Of a stretch of DNA of 64,000 nt, positions 1-7,821 are shown piece after piece. Position numbers and translations under genes: made by a program. Position 1 is the stretch's first letter, and every line of letters starts with the position of its first letter. The stretch covers positions 108,310-172,309 of the forward strand of contig JAIXOL010000033.1 of assembly GCA_027486845.1 (NCBI GenBank), read 5' to 3'. This DNA is from Cytophagaceae bacterium (GTDB lineage: Bacteria > Bacteroidota > Bacteroidia > Cytophagales > Spirosomataceae). Below the pieces are notes generated by a model that saw only the letters and a list, made by a program, of their open reading frames with translations, did not search any database and was not told the origin of the DNA.

Positions 1-623
1 TATTTAGCAATATCTTCTTCATGCGTAACCATAACGATGGTATTTCCTTTTGAATAAAGTTGGTCAAACAACTCCATAATTTCGTAAGAAGTTTTTGTAT
101 CTAAGTTTCCGGTTGGCTCATCGGCCAATAGAATACTTGGGTCATTGACCAAAGCACGGGCAATAGCCACACGCTGGCGTTGACCACCCGAAAGCTCGTT
201 CGGTTTATGATGAGCTCTATTGTCAAGACCAACATTTTTTAGTGTAAGCATTGCTTTTTCGGTGCGTTGAGATTTTGTATAACCAGCATAAATCAATGGC
301 AAGGCCACATTTTCAAGAGCAGATTGGCGTGGAAGTAAGTTAAATGTCTGAAAAACGAAACCAATTTCTTTGTTTCGTATCTCAGCCAATTCGTTTTCGC
401 TCATACTACTTACGTCGTGGTTATTTAAGACATATTTTCCACCCGTTGGAGAATCCAAGCAACCTATAATATTCATTAATGTGGATTTACCTGACCCCGA
501 AGGCCCCATAAATGCCACATATTCACCTTTATCAACCGAAATCGTGACCGATTTTAAGGCGTCAATAATTTCGCTACCCATGATGTAGCGTTTTGAAATA
601 TTGGTTGTTTCGATAATTTTCAT
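1..623 (-). CDS. ABC transporter ATP-binding protein (LolD/MacB type), 3' end cut by window edge
   Basis: The ATPase subunit of an ABC system that most likely works with FtsX/MacB-type permeases to move lipoproteins, peptides or small molecules across the envelope. Read from the start at 623, the product shows Walker A (GPSGSGKST) near residue 40, a Q-loop region, the signature [15 protein letters not shown], Walker B ([12 protein letters not shown]) and the switch-loop His in the VTHEED stretch just before the window edge. The phrase DEPTGNLDT is typical of the LolD/MacB/FtsE class. About 207 residues are present out of the family's usual 220-250, so only the C-terminus is missing. The permease partner would lie beyond position 1. 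The substrate cannot be told from this fragment. Confidence 0.93.
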   Translation of the reverse strand, partial: MKIIETTNISKRYIMGSEIIDALKSVTISVDKGEYVAFMGPSGSGKSTLMNIIGCLDSPTGGKYVLNNHDVSSMSENELAEIRNKEIGFVFQTFNLLPRQSALENVALPLIYAGYTKSQRTEKAMLTLKNVGLDNRAHHKPNELSGGQRQRVAIARALVNDPSILLADEPTGNLDTKTSYEIMELFDQLYSKGNTIVMVTHEEDIAK

Positions 624-625
624 AA

Positions 626-683
626 GCCCCCAAGCCCCCAGAGGGGTCAAAAAAGATTTTTATTTGTTAACCCCCCCCTTTAG
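626..683. repeat. G/C-run intergenic repeat
   Basis: Two C-run/G-run clusters in otherwise AT-rich DNA: a run of CCCCCA units followed by GAGGGG near 626-646, and CCCCCCCC-TTTAGGG near 671-685. They lie between the TPR gene and the ABC ATPase gene, both on the minus strand. Similar CCCC-TTTA-GGGG pieces occur near 17225-17250 and 23174-23194, so this looks like a member of a short dispersed repeat family. It could fold in RNA, but no clear terminator T-run is seen. Confidence 0.5.
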
Positions 684-707
684 GGATTTGGAAGCTAAAT
701 TACTGAA

Positions 708-3317
708 TCATTTAAAACCATCCTTTGTTTTTTCCATCAATGCTTTTTGGGCTTGATAGGTGGAAAGAAATGCTTGATAATCGGCAGGGCTACTTAGTTG
801 ATGTAGTTTTATCAAACCATCGGCCACGTAGTCGAGTAAGCCAATTTTGAGCGATTGGAGGGTATAAAGTTTCCAGATTTCGGTGGAAGTATTGTTTAAT
901 TCGGCCGCTCGGAAAAGGAAATTATAGGCATCGTTGGGCTTTCTAAGCGTATCGTTATAAAAATCAACGACTTCGCTTAAAACATAAGGATTTAGTGGAT
1001 TTTCGTGCAAAATCTTATCGAAGTCAGCTTTACTAGTTTGATTTTTCACAAGAGCCATTTTAAATATTTCCTCAGCCTTTGCTTTTTGGAACTCAGTGAT
1101 TGTTTTTTGATAATTTTGTTTTTGTAAAACATCTACCGAAGAAACATCACCAGCTTTGCTAAGCAATTCTACAGCTTTGTCATAAACACCTTGTTGCAAA
1201 AACCACATTCCGGCCACTTGATTATACAAACGTTTGTGTTTGGTCGAATCATTGGCCAAAATCGCCAATTGTTTTAGCCCTTCGAGTTTATTTTCACTGA
1301 AATAATTTCGGGAGGCAATAGCAAATTCTAAATCTTCAAAAAAATCATTGTTCAATTCCTTTCTTTGAATATTCTGCAAGTCTTTGCTCGAATACGGAAA
1401 CATGGCATTATTAAATGAAGACAAATTATAAAGCAAAGCGAATTGACTTACATTTATGGCAGAATCTTTCGTGAATTCAATATTTGTTATTGCCTGTTTT
1501 TGTAAAAGTTTAGTAGCTGCTGCTCTATTTGCACGTAGACTCATATATTTAGAAACTTGATTATCTCCCAAAGTAAAATAAAGACTACTTTTAGGATTGG
1601 AAGACCTCATCACTGAAAAAAGAGAATCTTTTTCTCCATATTTTAATTGGTATGCCAATATGTTCGATTCTGCTAAATCACAATCTGTACAATTTGTTTT
1701 TGCTAAATTCAAGTAAAAAAAGGTTGAATCAAGCACTTTAGTTTTTTCATAGAGATACGCAATGTTTGTCAAAAGATGTTGGTTTTTAGGAAATTTACTC
1801 ACGCCTTTACGCAAAGTGAACAGAGCATCAAAAAACATGTCTTTTTCTTCAAAAACCTTACTCAAACCCACAAACGCAAATGGACTAGCATTTTTTTCTA
1901 AAGCATTTTTCAGAAACAAACCTGTGTTATCTTTATCACCATTTTTTAGAGCCAACGAAGCCAAAGCATAATTTGATTTATGATTTCGAATATCAAAATG
2001 CAATGCCTCTTTATAAAAAGCTTCGGCGACTTGAAAATCTGCGGTAGCTGTATAATAATCGGCAATAGCGTTGTAATAGCCGGCTTTAGCTTGAAAATAA
2101 TTATTATAGTTTTTGAACGAAATCAGCATAAAAACCAAAATTGCCGCAGCCATTCTGAAAAGCAATAATTCATAAAATTTAGGTTTATAAATAACTTTAT
2201 GCACTTCCAAGCCTTTTTGAAGAGGCTGCATAAAGTTTATTAACATATAAAAGAAAAAGCATAGCCCCATCGCAACATGAGCATACGAGATAAAATCCTC
2301 GAAAGCTTCAATGAGCGGGTCGTTGGCGGTTGCGTATGTGTAGCCAATTGTGGCAGTTGTAATAATGGCCAAACCTAAATAAAACCATGAGCCGATAGCA
2401 CGAAAATCGAAAAAACTTGATTGCTCAGAATAATCTCTGAAACCCCAAATTCCTAAAAACAACGAAATTCCAAGAAGGACTACTGGGTTGATAGAAATAA
2501 TATTCCAATCGATATACTGCGATTTTTCGAGATAAATTAAAAGCACATTGAGTAAATAAATACTCGAAATTGCCATGAAAGATGGAATATGATTGCGATT
2601 TTTAACACCTGAATTTGAAACGACCCAAACCAAACCCGCCGAAATTTCGTGAGAAACTAATAAGATAAATATCGCTGATAAAATAATTGCCGAAAGTAAT
2701 CCATATGAAAAAACTGCTAAACTTGGGCTTGTCGCATTTGCCGTAAAACCAATCAGGGCTGTGGCTGCAATACTTAAAACAAGAAAAGATAAGAATTTTT
2801 TCAAAGTATTTATTTTAGTAGCAAACGTATTGAAGTAAAAAGCCAAACCAGCAAACGCACCAAAAGCCACCAAAAACGGCAATTGATTGATGGAATTATA
2901 GACGATTTCGAGATGAAAAGTTATCAAAATACCAGCAAACAAAACCATTCCTCCTAAAAACCAATAACGGCTCATGCCCGAAAATGCACTTAATAGCAAA
3001 TTCAATCCTAAGATAAAAAATACCGCAAAGACATTGTTTGCCCAAAAGTTAATTTCCATCATCGAAGCGAGATAACGCTCTTTAACAATGTAAGCATTGC
3101 CATTGATAGTAAACTTTAGAGTGCCATCTGATAAAGTATCAAAAGCCACAGAAATCTCATCAAGCTCGCTTAAAGTATCCCAATGAATGACATTTTCTAA
3201 ACCTTTGAACCAATAAAACGAAAGAAATAAAATTGAGGTGAAAAGTATCGTAAGAATAAAAACAAAACTAGATTGTTCATTTTTAGGCCAGTTTCGCCAA
3301 AAAAAGAGTTTTTGCAT
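708..3317 (-). CDS. Polytopic membrane protein with C-terminal TPR repeats, unknown function
   Basis: About 869 residues from the chosen start. The N-terminal half (roughly residues 20-430) contains ten or so hydrophobic segments. The C-terminal half is alpha-helical and has TPR-like repeats, for example the segments around YYNAIADYYTATADFQVAEAFYKEAL and the later NPYVLSEVVDFYN region. The open frame reaches back to 3413, but the first 32 codons of that extension are Cys/His-rich and unlike a membrane-protein N-terminus. The Met followed by QKLFFWRNW is preferred. The gene is divergent from psd, with about 140 bp between starts. The architecture suggests a membrane-anchored scaffold. I do not recognise a named family, and start choice is the main uncertainty. 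Confidence 0.8.
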   Translation of the reverse strand: MQKLFFWRNWPKNEQSSFVFILTILFTSILFLSFYWFKGLENVIHWDTLSELDEISVAFDTLSDGTLKFTINGNAYIVKERYLASMMEINFWANNVFAVFFILGLNLLLSAFSGMSRYWFLGGMVLFAGILITFHLEIVYNSINQLPFLVAFGAFAGLAFYFNTFATKINTLKKFLSFLVLSIAATALIGFTANATSPSLAVFSYGLLSAIILSAIFILLVSHEISAGLVWVVSNSGVKNRNHIPSFMAISSIYLLNVLLIYLEKSQYIDWNIISINPVVLLGISLFLGIWGFRDYSEQSSFFDFRAIGSWFYLGLAIITTATIGYTYATANDPLIEAFEDFISYAHVAMGLCFFFYMLINFMQPLQKGLEVHKVIYKPKFYELLLFRMAAAILVFMLISFKNYNNYFQAKAGYYNAIADYYTATADFQVAEAFYKEALHFDIRNHKSNYALASLALKNGDKDNTGLFLKNALEKNASPFAFVGLSKVFEEKDMFFDALFTLRKGVSKFPKNQHLLTNIAYLYEKTKVLDSTFFYLNLAKTNCTDCDLAESNILAYQLKYGEKDSLFSVMRSSNPKSSLYFTLGDNQVSKYMSLRANRAAATKLLQKQAITNIEFTKDSAINVSQFALLYNLSSFNNAMFPYSSKDLQNIQRKELNNDFFEDLEFAIASRNYFSENKLEGLKQLAILANDSTKHKRLYNQVAGMWFLQQGVYDKAVELLSKAGDVSSVDVLQKQNYQKTITEFQKAKAEEIFKMALVKNQTSKADFDKILHENPLNPYVLSEVVDFYNDTLRKPNDAYNFLFRAAELNNTSTEIWKLYTLQSLKIGLLDYVADGLIKLHQLSSPADYQAFLSTYQAQKALMEKTKDGFK

Positions 3318-3421
3318 AATTATCAAGAGTTTTTCCACGTGAAACACCAACTTATCCACAGTTTTTGCACACGCATTATAAATATTTGAGCTGTGAAGAT
3401 AACGTAAAAACATTGTTTGAT

Positions 3422-3429
3422 TATATTTG
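3422..3429 (+). promoter_or_regulatory. Candidate -7 promoter element for psd
   Basis: TATATTTG matches the Bacteroidota -7 consensus TAnnTTTG and lies 29 nt before the psd start codon. No TTG is found at the expected 17-23 nt upstream spacing, so support is limited to the -7 box. Confidence 0.3.
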
Positions 3430-3458
3430 CGGTTCTAAAAAACTAAACAGCTCAGAAA

Positions 3459-4118
3459 ATGACACTTCATAAGGAAGGCACAGGAACAATTTCGTTGACA
3501 ATTATTGGACTATTAGCAGCTAATTCGGCATTAAGATATTTTTTACCCGAACAAGATATTTTACACACATTATTGCTCATCGTAAGTTTATTTTTATTTG
3601 TTATTGTGGTTCAATTCTTTCGTAAACCTACTAGAACCACTCCAATAAATACTAAGCACATAATTGCTCCTGCCGATGGCAAAGTGGTAGTGATTGAGGA
3701 AGTTGTAGAAACGGAATATTTCAAAGGTTCACGTCGTCAGGTTTCGATTTTTATGTCGCCTCTCAATGTGCATATCAATTTCAATCCAATTTCCGGAATT
3801 GTGACTTATGTAAAATACCACGCAGGAAAATACTTGGTTGCTTGGCACCCAAAATCAAGCACCGAAAACGAACGCACAACAATTGTCGTAAAACACCACA
3901 ATGGAACAGAAGTTTTGTTCCGCCAAATTGCAGGAGCTTTGGCTCGTAGAATTTGCTGGTACGTAAAAGAAGGACAAGCCGTTGAGCAAGGTTCGGAGTT
4001 TGGTTTTATCAAATTCGGTTCACGAATTGACATTTTCTTGCCTTTAGATGCAAAAATCTTAGTCAATATCGACGATAAGCCAGTTGGTGGCGAAACGGTC
4101 ATTGCGGAATTAATATAA
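3459..4118 (+). CDS. psd: Phosphatidylserine decarboxylase proenzyme (short type)
   Basis: Makes phosphatidylethanolamine from phosphatidylserine at the inner membrane. The 219-residue length fits the short archaeal-type PSD family. There are two N-terminal hydrophobic segments (about residues 10-50), then the conserved IAPADGKVVVIEEV region and the VSIFMSPLNVHINFNPISG block. The self-cleavage Gly-Ser site is seen in KFGSRIDIFLP near residue 187; cleavage there would create the pyruvoyl group on the alpha chain. A hairpin terminator follows at 4124. The gene is on the opposite strand from the TPR membrane protein, so it probably has its own promoter. Confidence is high because both the N-terminal PADG block and the GS site are present. 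Confidence 0.95.
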   Translation: MTLHKEGTGTISLTIIGLLAANSALRYFLPEQDILHTLLLIVSLFLFVIVVQFFRKPTRTTPINTKHIIAPADGKVVVIEEVVETEYFKGSRRQVSIFMSPLNVHINFNPISGIVTYVKYHAGKYLVAWHPKSSTENERTTIVVKHHNGTEVLFRQIAGALARRICWYVKEGQAVEQGSEFGFIKFGSRIDIFLPLDAKILVNIDDKPVGGETVIAELI

Positions 4119-4123
4119 TGTAA

Positions 4124-4150
4124 GACAGGTTTTTCAACCTGTCTTTTTTA
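4124..4150 (+). terminator. Intrinsic terminator after psd
   Basis: Perfect 8-bp inverted repeat GACAGGTT/AACCTGTC (4124-4131 and 4136-4143) with a 4-nt loop and a following T-run, immediately after the psd stop codon. Confidence 0.75.
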
Positions 4151-4164
4151 TCTACTACGTCATT

Positions 4165-4183
4165 GACAGGTTAAAAACCTGTC
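4165..4183. repeat. Second GACAGGTT hairpin
   Basis: The same GACAGGTT/AACCTGTC arms recur at 4165-4172 and 4176-4183 with a 3-nt loop, 22 bp after the first copy and 9 bp before the yraN start. The unit (with adjoining CCTACA) looks like a small dispersed repeat. A related sequence, GACAGGTTTTGTAGCACAAG, starts at about 14173. A hairpin this close to the start codon could affect yraN translation. Confidence 0.6.
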
Positions 4184-4192
4184 CTACAAGCG

Positions 4193-4543
4193 ATGGCAGA
4201 ACACAACGAAACGGGCAACAAAGCCGAAGCAATGGCTGTCAAATTCTTAGAAAAAAAAGATTACGAAATTCTTGACCAAAACTATACGCACGGAAAAGGC
4301 GAAATAGATATTGTAGTCCTAAAGGATGGTTGGTTGGTTTTTGTAGAAGTACGGGCAAGGTCTGAAATTGATTACGGCTTTCCCGAACAAACTATATCGA
4401 AAAACAAAGCCAATCTTATTATAAAAACTGCTGAAAACTATATTTACGAGCATGATTGGCATGGAAATGTTCGTTTCGACATCATTGCCATAACTGTAGG
4501 TGAGAAATTTGAAATTATGCACTTTGAGGATGCTTTCTTCTGA
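4193..4543 (+). CDS. YraN/UPF0102 family endonuclease-like protein
   Basis: 116 residues, the usual UPF0102 length. The family has a restriction-endonuclease-like fold of poorly defined role. Visible marks are the N-terminal G-NKAE-A-FLEKKDYEILDQNY pattern and the nuclease-like core GEIDIVVLKDGWLVFVEVRARS, in which the E/D-x-x-V/F-x-E-V-R/K arrangement matches the PD-(D/E)XK-type site. The C-terminal VRFDIIAI strand is also conserved. The gene lies 75 bp after psd and is separated from it by two hairpins. It faces the minus-strand thioredoxin-like gene across a long hairpin. The family call is firm; the biological role is not. Confidence 0.9.
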   Translation: MAEHNETGNKAEAMAVKFLEKKDYEILDQNYTHGKGEIDIVVLKDGWLVFVEVRARSEIDYGFPEQTISKNKANLIIKTAENYIYEHDWHGNVRFDIIAITVGEKFEIMHFEDAFF

Positions 4544-4623
4544 ATTTTGATTCGTTTCACTCCATTATCTGCTAAGTTTATTTGTCAAAAACAGGCTTCT
4601 GTCCGAAAATTCTAATCTGAGAG

Positions 4624-4671
4624 GCTTTTTAATAAATTTGTCATATCAAAAACACAAATTTATTAAAAAGC
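4624..4671. terminator. Bidirectional hairpin terminator
   Basis: Perfect 18-bp inverted repeat (4624-4641 and 4654-4671) with a 12-nt loop. The arms are GC followed by an A/T tract, so either strand's RNA ends in U-rich sequence. It lies between convergent genes yraN and the DsbA-like gene. Confidence 0.75.
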
Positions 4672-4733
4672 TATTATCCATACTGTTCGATACCTTAATT
4701 TCTACATCTATTTGTACATCTCTTATCTAAATA

Positions 4734-5429
4734 TCAACAATTCTTACCTTCCACATCACAAACTTCACCGACTGCTTCCACAGGTTGCATTTCGGAGGTA
4801 ACTGTATTCAGTGTATCTAAAAAAACACTCGTTGGTTGAGCTCCACTGATGCCATATTTATTATTCAAGATAAAGAATGGTACACCCGTAACACCTAAAC
4901 CTTGAAAATGCTTGATTTCTTGCGAAACATGATAAGTAATTTCTTCATTTGCTAAAATACCTTCTGTTTTTTCACGATTCCAACCAAAATCTTCCATAAA
5001 AGCAATAAGCTGCTCTTTCTCCGAAAAATCAACACCATCGGTAAAATATGCTTTGAAAAAACGTTCTTCTAACTCAATCTGCGTACCTTCCTCGCGAGCT
5101 ATGTGTAGCATTTTGTGCAACGGAATTGTGTTGACAGCTTTTGTCATTTTATCGAAATTAAATGAAATCCCAGCTTTCTCTCCTACTCCTGAAACTCTTT
5201 GAAAAATCTGTTCGATTTGGTCAATATTACCAAATTTCTTGGCAAAATATTCATCACGAGAAACCCCTTCAGCGGGAATCGTTGGGTCTAGTTGGTATGG
5301 ATGCCAAGTAATCTCAACTGGTTGACTATCAAAGCTTTCGAGAGCTTTTTCTAAATGTTTTTTACCGATATAACACCACGGACACGCCACATCGGATACT
5401 ATATCTATTTGCAAAGGTTTATTTTTCAT
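4734..5429 (-). CDS. DsbA family oxidoreductase, FrnE-like
   Basis: Thioredoxin-fold protein of 231 residues with the CPWC active site (DVACPWCYIGK, near residue 16) at the end of the first strand. The FrnE/2-hydroxychromene isomerase-like class is indicated by WHPYQLDP after the first helix and the cis-Pro loop GVTGVPFFILNNKYGISGAQP near the C-terminus. No signal peptide is visible, so the protein is likely cytoplasmic, unlike classical periplasmic DsbA. A C-terminal tail with CDVEGKNC adds two cysteines. It probably acts in disulfide or polyketide-type redox chemistry or stress. The gene stands alone on the minus strand between two terminators. Confidence 0.9.
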   Translation of the reverse strand: MKNKPLQIDIVSDVACPWCYIGKKHLEKALESFDSQPVEITWHPYQLDPTIPAEGVSRDEYFAKKFGNIDQIEQIFQRVSGVGEKAGISFNFDKMTKAVNTIPLHKMLHIAREEGTQIELEERFFKAYFTDGVDFSEKEQLIAFMEDFGWNREKTEGILANEEITYHVSQEIKHFQGLGVTGVPFFILNNKYGISGAQPTSVFLDTLNTVTSEMQPVEAVGEVCDVEGKNC

Positions 5430-5482
5430 TCTGTAGAATTGTTTTCAAATAAAACCTACGAAGCCAAAATTTGGTTCAAAAA

Positions 5483-5508
5483 AAGGGGTACGATGAATCG
5501 AACCCCTT
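5483..5508 (-). terminator. Intrinsic terminator after manC
   Basis: Near-perfect 11-bp inverted repeat (AAGGGGTACGA/TCGAACCCCTT, one mismatch). On the minus strand it is followed by a T-run, placed about 30 bp after the manC stop. Confidence 0.7.
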
Positions 5509-5540
5509 GCATGTTATTTTTGACAATAAACTATTAATAA

Positions 5541-6611
5541 TTACACAAACTCCTTACCTTTCGTGCCTGCTGCCGCTACAAACTCTTTTACTTTTTGTTC
5601 ATCTTCTTTTTTGCAAATCATCAATACATTATCATATTCAGCTACAATGTATCCATCTAAACCACTTACAACTACTAAGCGGTCTTTTGGAGTTTTTATG
5701 ATACTGTTTTTTGTATCATAAAGCATTATGTTGGCATCAACAGCATTTTGATTTTCGTCTTTATCTGATATTTCATACAAAGACTTCCAAGTACCCAAAT
5801 CTGACCAACCAATCTCTGAAAGTACCACAAAAACATTCTCAGCCCGCTCCATGATTCCGTTATCAATCGAAATAATTTTGCATTGTGGATAGGCTTTATT
5901 CAAAGCATCTGCTTCTCTTTCAGTATATAAATCAGCCTTGATTTCCTCAAAGGCTTCTGCTATTTCGGGCAAAAATGCTTCAAAACATTTCTTAATAGCA
6001 TTTACATTCCAAATAAAAATACCTGCGTTCCAAACGAATTCGCCACTTTCTACAAATTTTTGAGCCCAATCCAAATTTGGTTTTTCGGTAAAAGTAACTA
6101 CACGCTTAATATCTCCTTCTGATTCAGAAAACTGAATATATCCATAACCTGTATCTGGGCGAGTAGGCTTAATTCCGAGAGTAACCAAGACATCATTTTT
6201 TGCCGAGAAATGCAAAGCGATATTAATTCTTTTACGAAATTCCTCTTCTTTCAAAATAATATGGTCGGCAGGAGCAACTACAATATTAGCGTTTGGGTTT
6301 TTAGCACCAATTTTATAACAAGCATATGCAATGCAAGGGGCGGTATTTCTACGATTTGGCTCAAGCAAAATTTGGTCGTCGCTCAAATACGGCAATTGTT
6401 TTTTGGTGATATCGTAATACTCTTTGCTCGTTACGATATAGATGTTTTCTTTAGGACAAATTCCATCAAAACGTTCAACCGTTTGCTGAATCATCGTTGT
6501 TCCGATACCCAGCACATCATGAAACTGCTTTGGATTTGTACTTCGACTGAAAGGCCAGAATCTCGTTCCAACTCCACCAGCCATTATAATTACGTAATTA
6601 TTATTATTCAT
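5541..6611 (-). CDS. manC: Mannose-1-phosphate guanylyltransferase
   Basis: Makes GDP-mannose from mannose-1-phosphate and GTP for glycan synthesis. The nucleotidyltransferase signature is at the N-terminus (MAGGVGTRFWPFSRSTNPKQF), followed by LLEPNRRNTAPCIAYA, APADHIIL and FTEKPNLDWA, then VFVVLSEIGWSDLGTWKSLYE. The 356-residue length corresponds to the single-domain enzyme without the C-terminal isomerase domain found in long bifunctional forms. The start at 6611 is supported by the motif beginning eight residues later. The gene lies 38 bp downstream of the DUF3089 gene on the same strand, so the two may be co-transcribed. The call is firm. Confidence 0.95.
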   Translation of the reverse strand: MNNNNYVIIMAGGVGTRFWPFSRSTNPKQFHDVLGIGTTMIQQTVERFDGICPKENIYIVTSKEYYDITKKQLPYLSDDQILLEPNRRNTAPCIAYACYKIGAKNPNANIVVAPADHIILKEEEFRKRINIALHFSAKNDVLVTLGIKPTRPDTGYGYIQFSESEGDIKRVVTFTEKPNLDWAQKFVESGEFVWNAGIFIWNVNAIKKCFEAFLPEIAEAFEEIKADLYTEREADALNKAYPQCKIISIDNGIMERAENVFVVLSEIGWSDLGTWKSLYEISDKDENQNAVDANIMLYDTKNSIIKTPKDRLVVVSGLDGYIVAEYDNVLMICKKEDEQKVKEFVAAAGTKGKEFV

Positions 6612-6649
6612 TTATTGGGTACGTGTAATTGTATGTTTTGATTTAATAT

Positions 6650-7690
6650 TTATTGTTTAAGATATGTTTCTAAACGTAAAGCTACATTTTCTCTGATATT
6701 CATCCAAAAAAGATTTATATCAGCTATGTGCCATACCTTCGTTTTCAAAAACGCTCGTCCTCTCACGTAAGGTTTATTTATCCAAAGCATTCCTTGGTGG
6801 TTCTGAGCATCAGCTGCTTGCTTCACAAAAGTATATTTTAATCCAACACCACCTTTATTGAGTTCTTTTGGTGCAAATTCCTCATCACATTTCCACGTAA
6901 GTGGATTCGTACTAACGGCAGTTTTAAGGCCGTTTGAATGATATTCTGGCATGAAATCTCTTGCATAGGTATTCCAAGAAACAAAGCCACCGATTTCATT
7001 AGGGGCATTACTTGGTTTAATCTTCTCAAAAGTATCAGGTTGAGTAGCGATTCCAATTAAATATGCTTCTACCAATTGTTTTTGAAGTGGTTTTCCATCA
7101 AAAAATTCTTTTAAAAGTCGTTTAGCATGTACCGTTCCTTGGCTATGAGAGGCAATAATTATTGGCCGTCCTTGATTCCAGTTTTTCAAGTAATATTCAA
7201 AGGCAGTTTTAATATCTGAATATGCCAAATCAAGAGCCTGTTTTTTATCATCAGCATTTGAAGTCACGAAAGAATAATAATGTGCTTGACGATAGCGAGG
7301 TGCATAAATTTTCCCTGAACCATTAAACGCTGTAGCTTGATTTAGAATCGTTGAGTTATCGGTTTTCTCATTCAACTCGGCATCATTTACATCTGCGTTC
7401 CACTCAAACTGATTTTTGGGTTGATATGTATAAGTGGTTGGATGCAAAAAAAACACATCGGCTTTTGCATCGTTTTGTTTGTCGCTTAGATTCGATTTAA
7501 GAGGGGTCTTATCTGCGGCATCTATTTTGGTCGGCAATGCAGCCCAAGCCTCATTCTGAAAATAATCAGGCACTTTTGGGGTATTGTTTAAGTCAAAATG
7601 AGTTTTCAAAACTACTGTGTTTTGAGCAGCAATTTTTACCGAAAGAAAACTTAAAAAATAAAAAAATGATAGAATAATCGTGTTTCGCAT
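6650..7690 (-). CDS. DUF3089 domain protein, exported alpha/beta-hydrolase-like
   Basis: 346 residues with an N-terminal signal sequence (hydrophobic, ending near VKIAAQ). The DUF3089 pattern is seen in DVFFLHPTTY near residue 80, YAPRYRQAHYYSF, the helix DIKTAFEYYLKNW, and a nucleophile-elbow-like IIIASHSQGTVHAKRLL, where Ser is the expected nucleophile. The fold and Ser-His-Gln-Gly suggest a lipase- or esterase-like enzyme in the envelope; the substrate is unknown. The divergent start at 7690 shares an intergenic region with a TonB-dependent receptor, and a palindrome-containing element (7741-7766) sits between them. It may form a short operon with manC. Confidence 0.85.
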   Translation of the reverse strand: MRNTIILSFFYFLSFLSVKIAAQNTVVLKTHFDLNNTPKVPDYFQNEAWAALPTKIDAADKTPLKSNLSDKQNDAKADVFFLHPTTYTYQPKNQFEWNADVNDAELNEKTDNSTILNQATAFNGSGKIYAPRYRQAHYYSFVTSNADDKKQALDLAYSDIKTAFEYYLKNWNQGRPIIIASHSQGTVHAKRLLKEFFDGKPLQKQLVEAYLIGIATQPDTFEKIKPSNAPNEIGGFVSWNTYARDFMPEYHSNGLKTAVSTNPLTWKCDEEFAPKELNKGGVGLKYTFVKQAADAQNHQGMLWINKPYVRGRAFLKTKVWHIADINLFWMNIRENVALRLETYLKQ

Positions 7691-7740
7691 TGTATATAAT
7701 TATTTTTTGTTAAAATTGTAACATTTTGATACAAACTACC

Positions 7741-7766
7741 AATAGTATGCTTGCATATTATTATTT
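7741..7766 (+). promoter_or_regulatory. 26-bp conserved element with palindromic core TATGCTTGCATA
   Basis: The core (7746-7757) has 5-bp inverted arms TATGC/GCATA around TT. The whole 26-bp block matches the block at 38622-38647 at 25 of 26 positions when the latter is read on its minus strand. It ends 55 nt before the ATG of the TonB-dependent receptor at 7822; the copy near 38.6 kb ends 56 nt before its gene. Such spacing and symmetry fit a dimeric transcription-factor site. The DUF3089 gene on the other side starts 50 nt away and could be controlled too. Confidence 0.7.
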
Positions 7767-7821
7767 TCTTTTTTAAGTTTGACACAAAATTACGTTTTGT
7801 TAACCACTAATCAATATTCTC

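Noticed and set aside
3318..3413. Longer N-terminus for the TPR membrane protein
   Set aside because: The extra 32 residues are Cys/His-containing and overlap the probable promoter region shared with psd; the internal Met gives a normal membrane-protein start.
6210..6641. 143-residue plus-strand frame over manC
   Set aside because: Antisense to conserved manC motifs.
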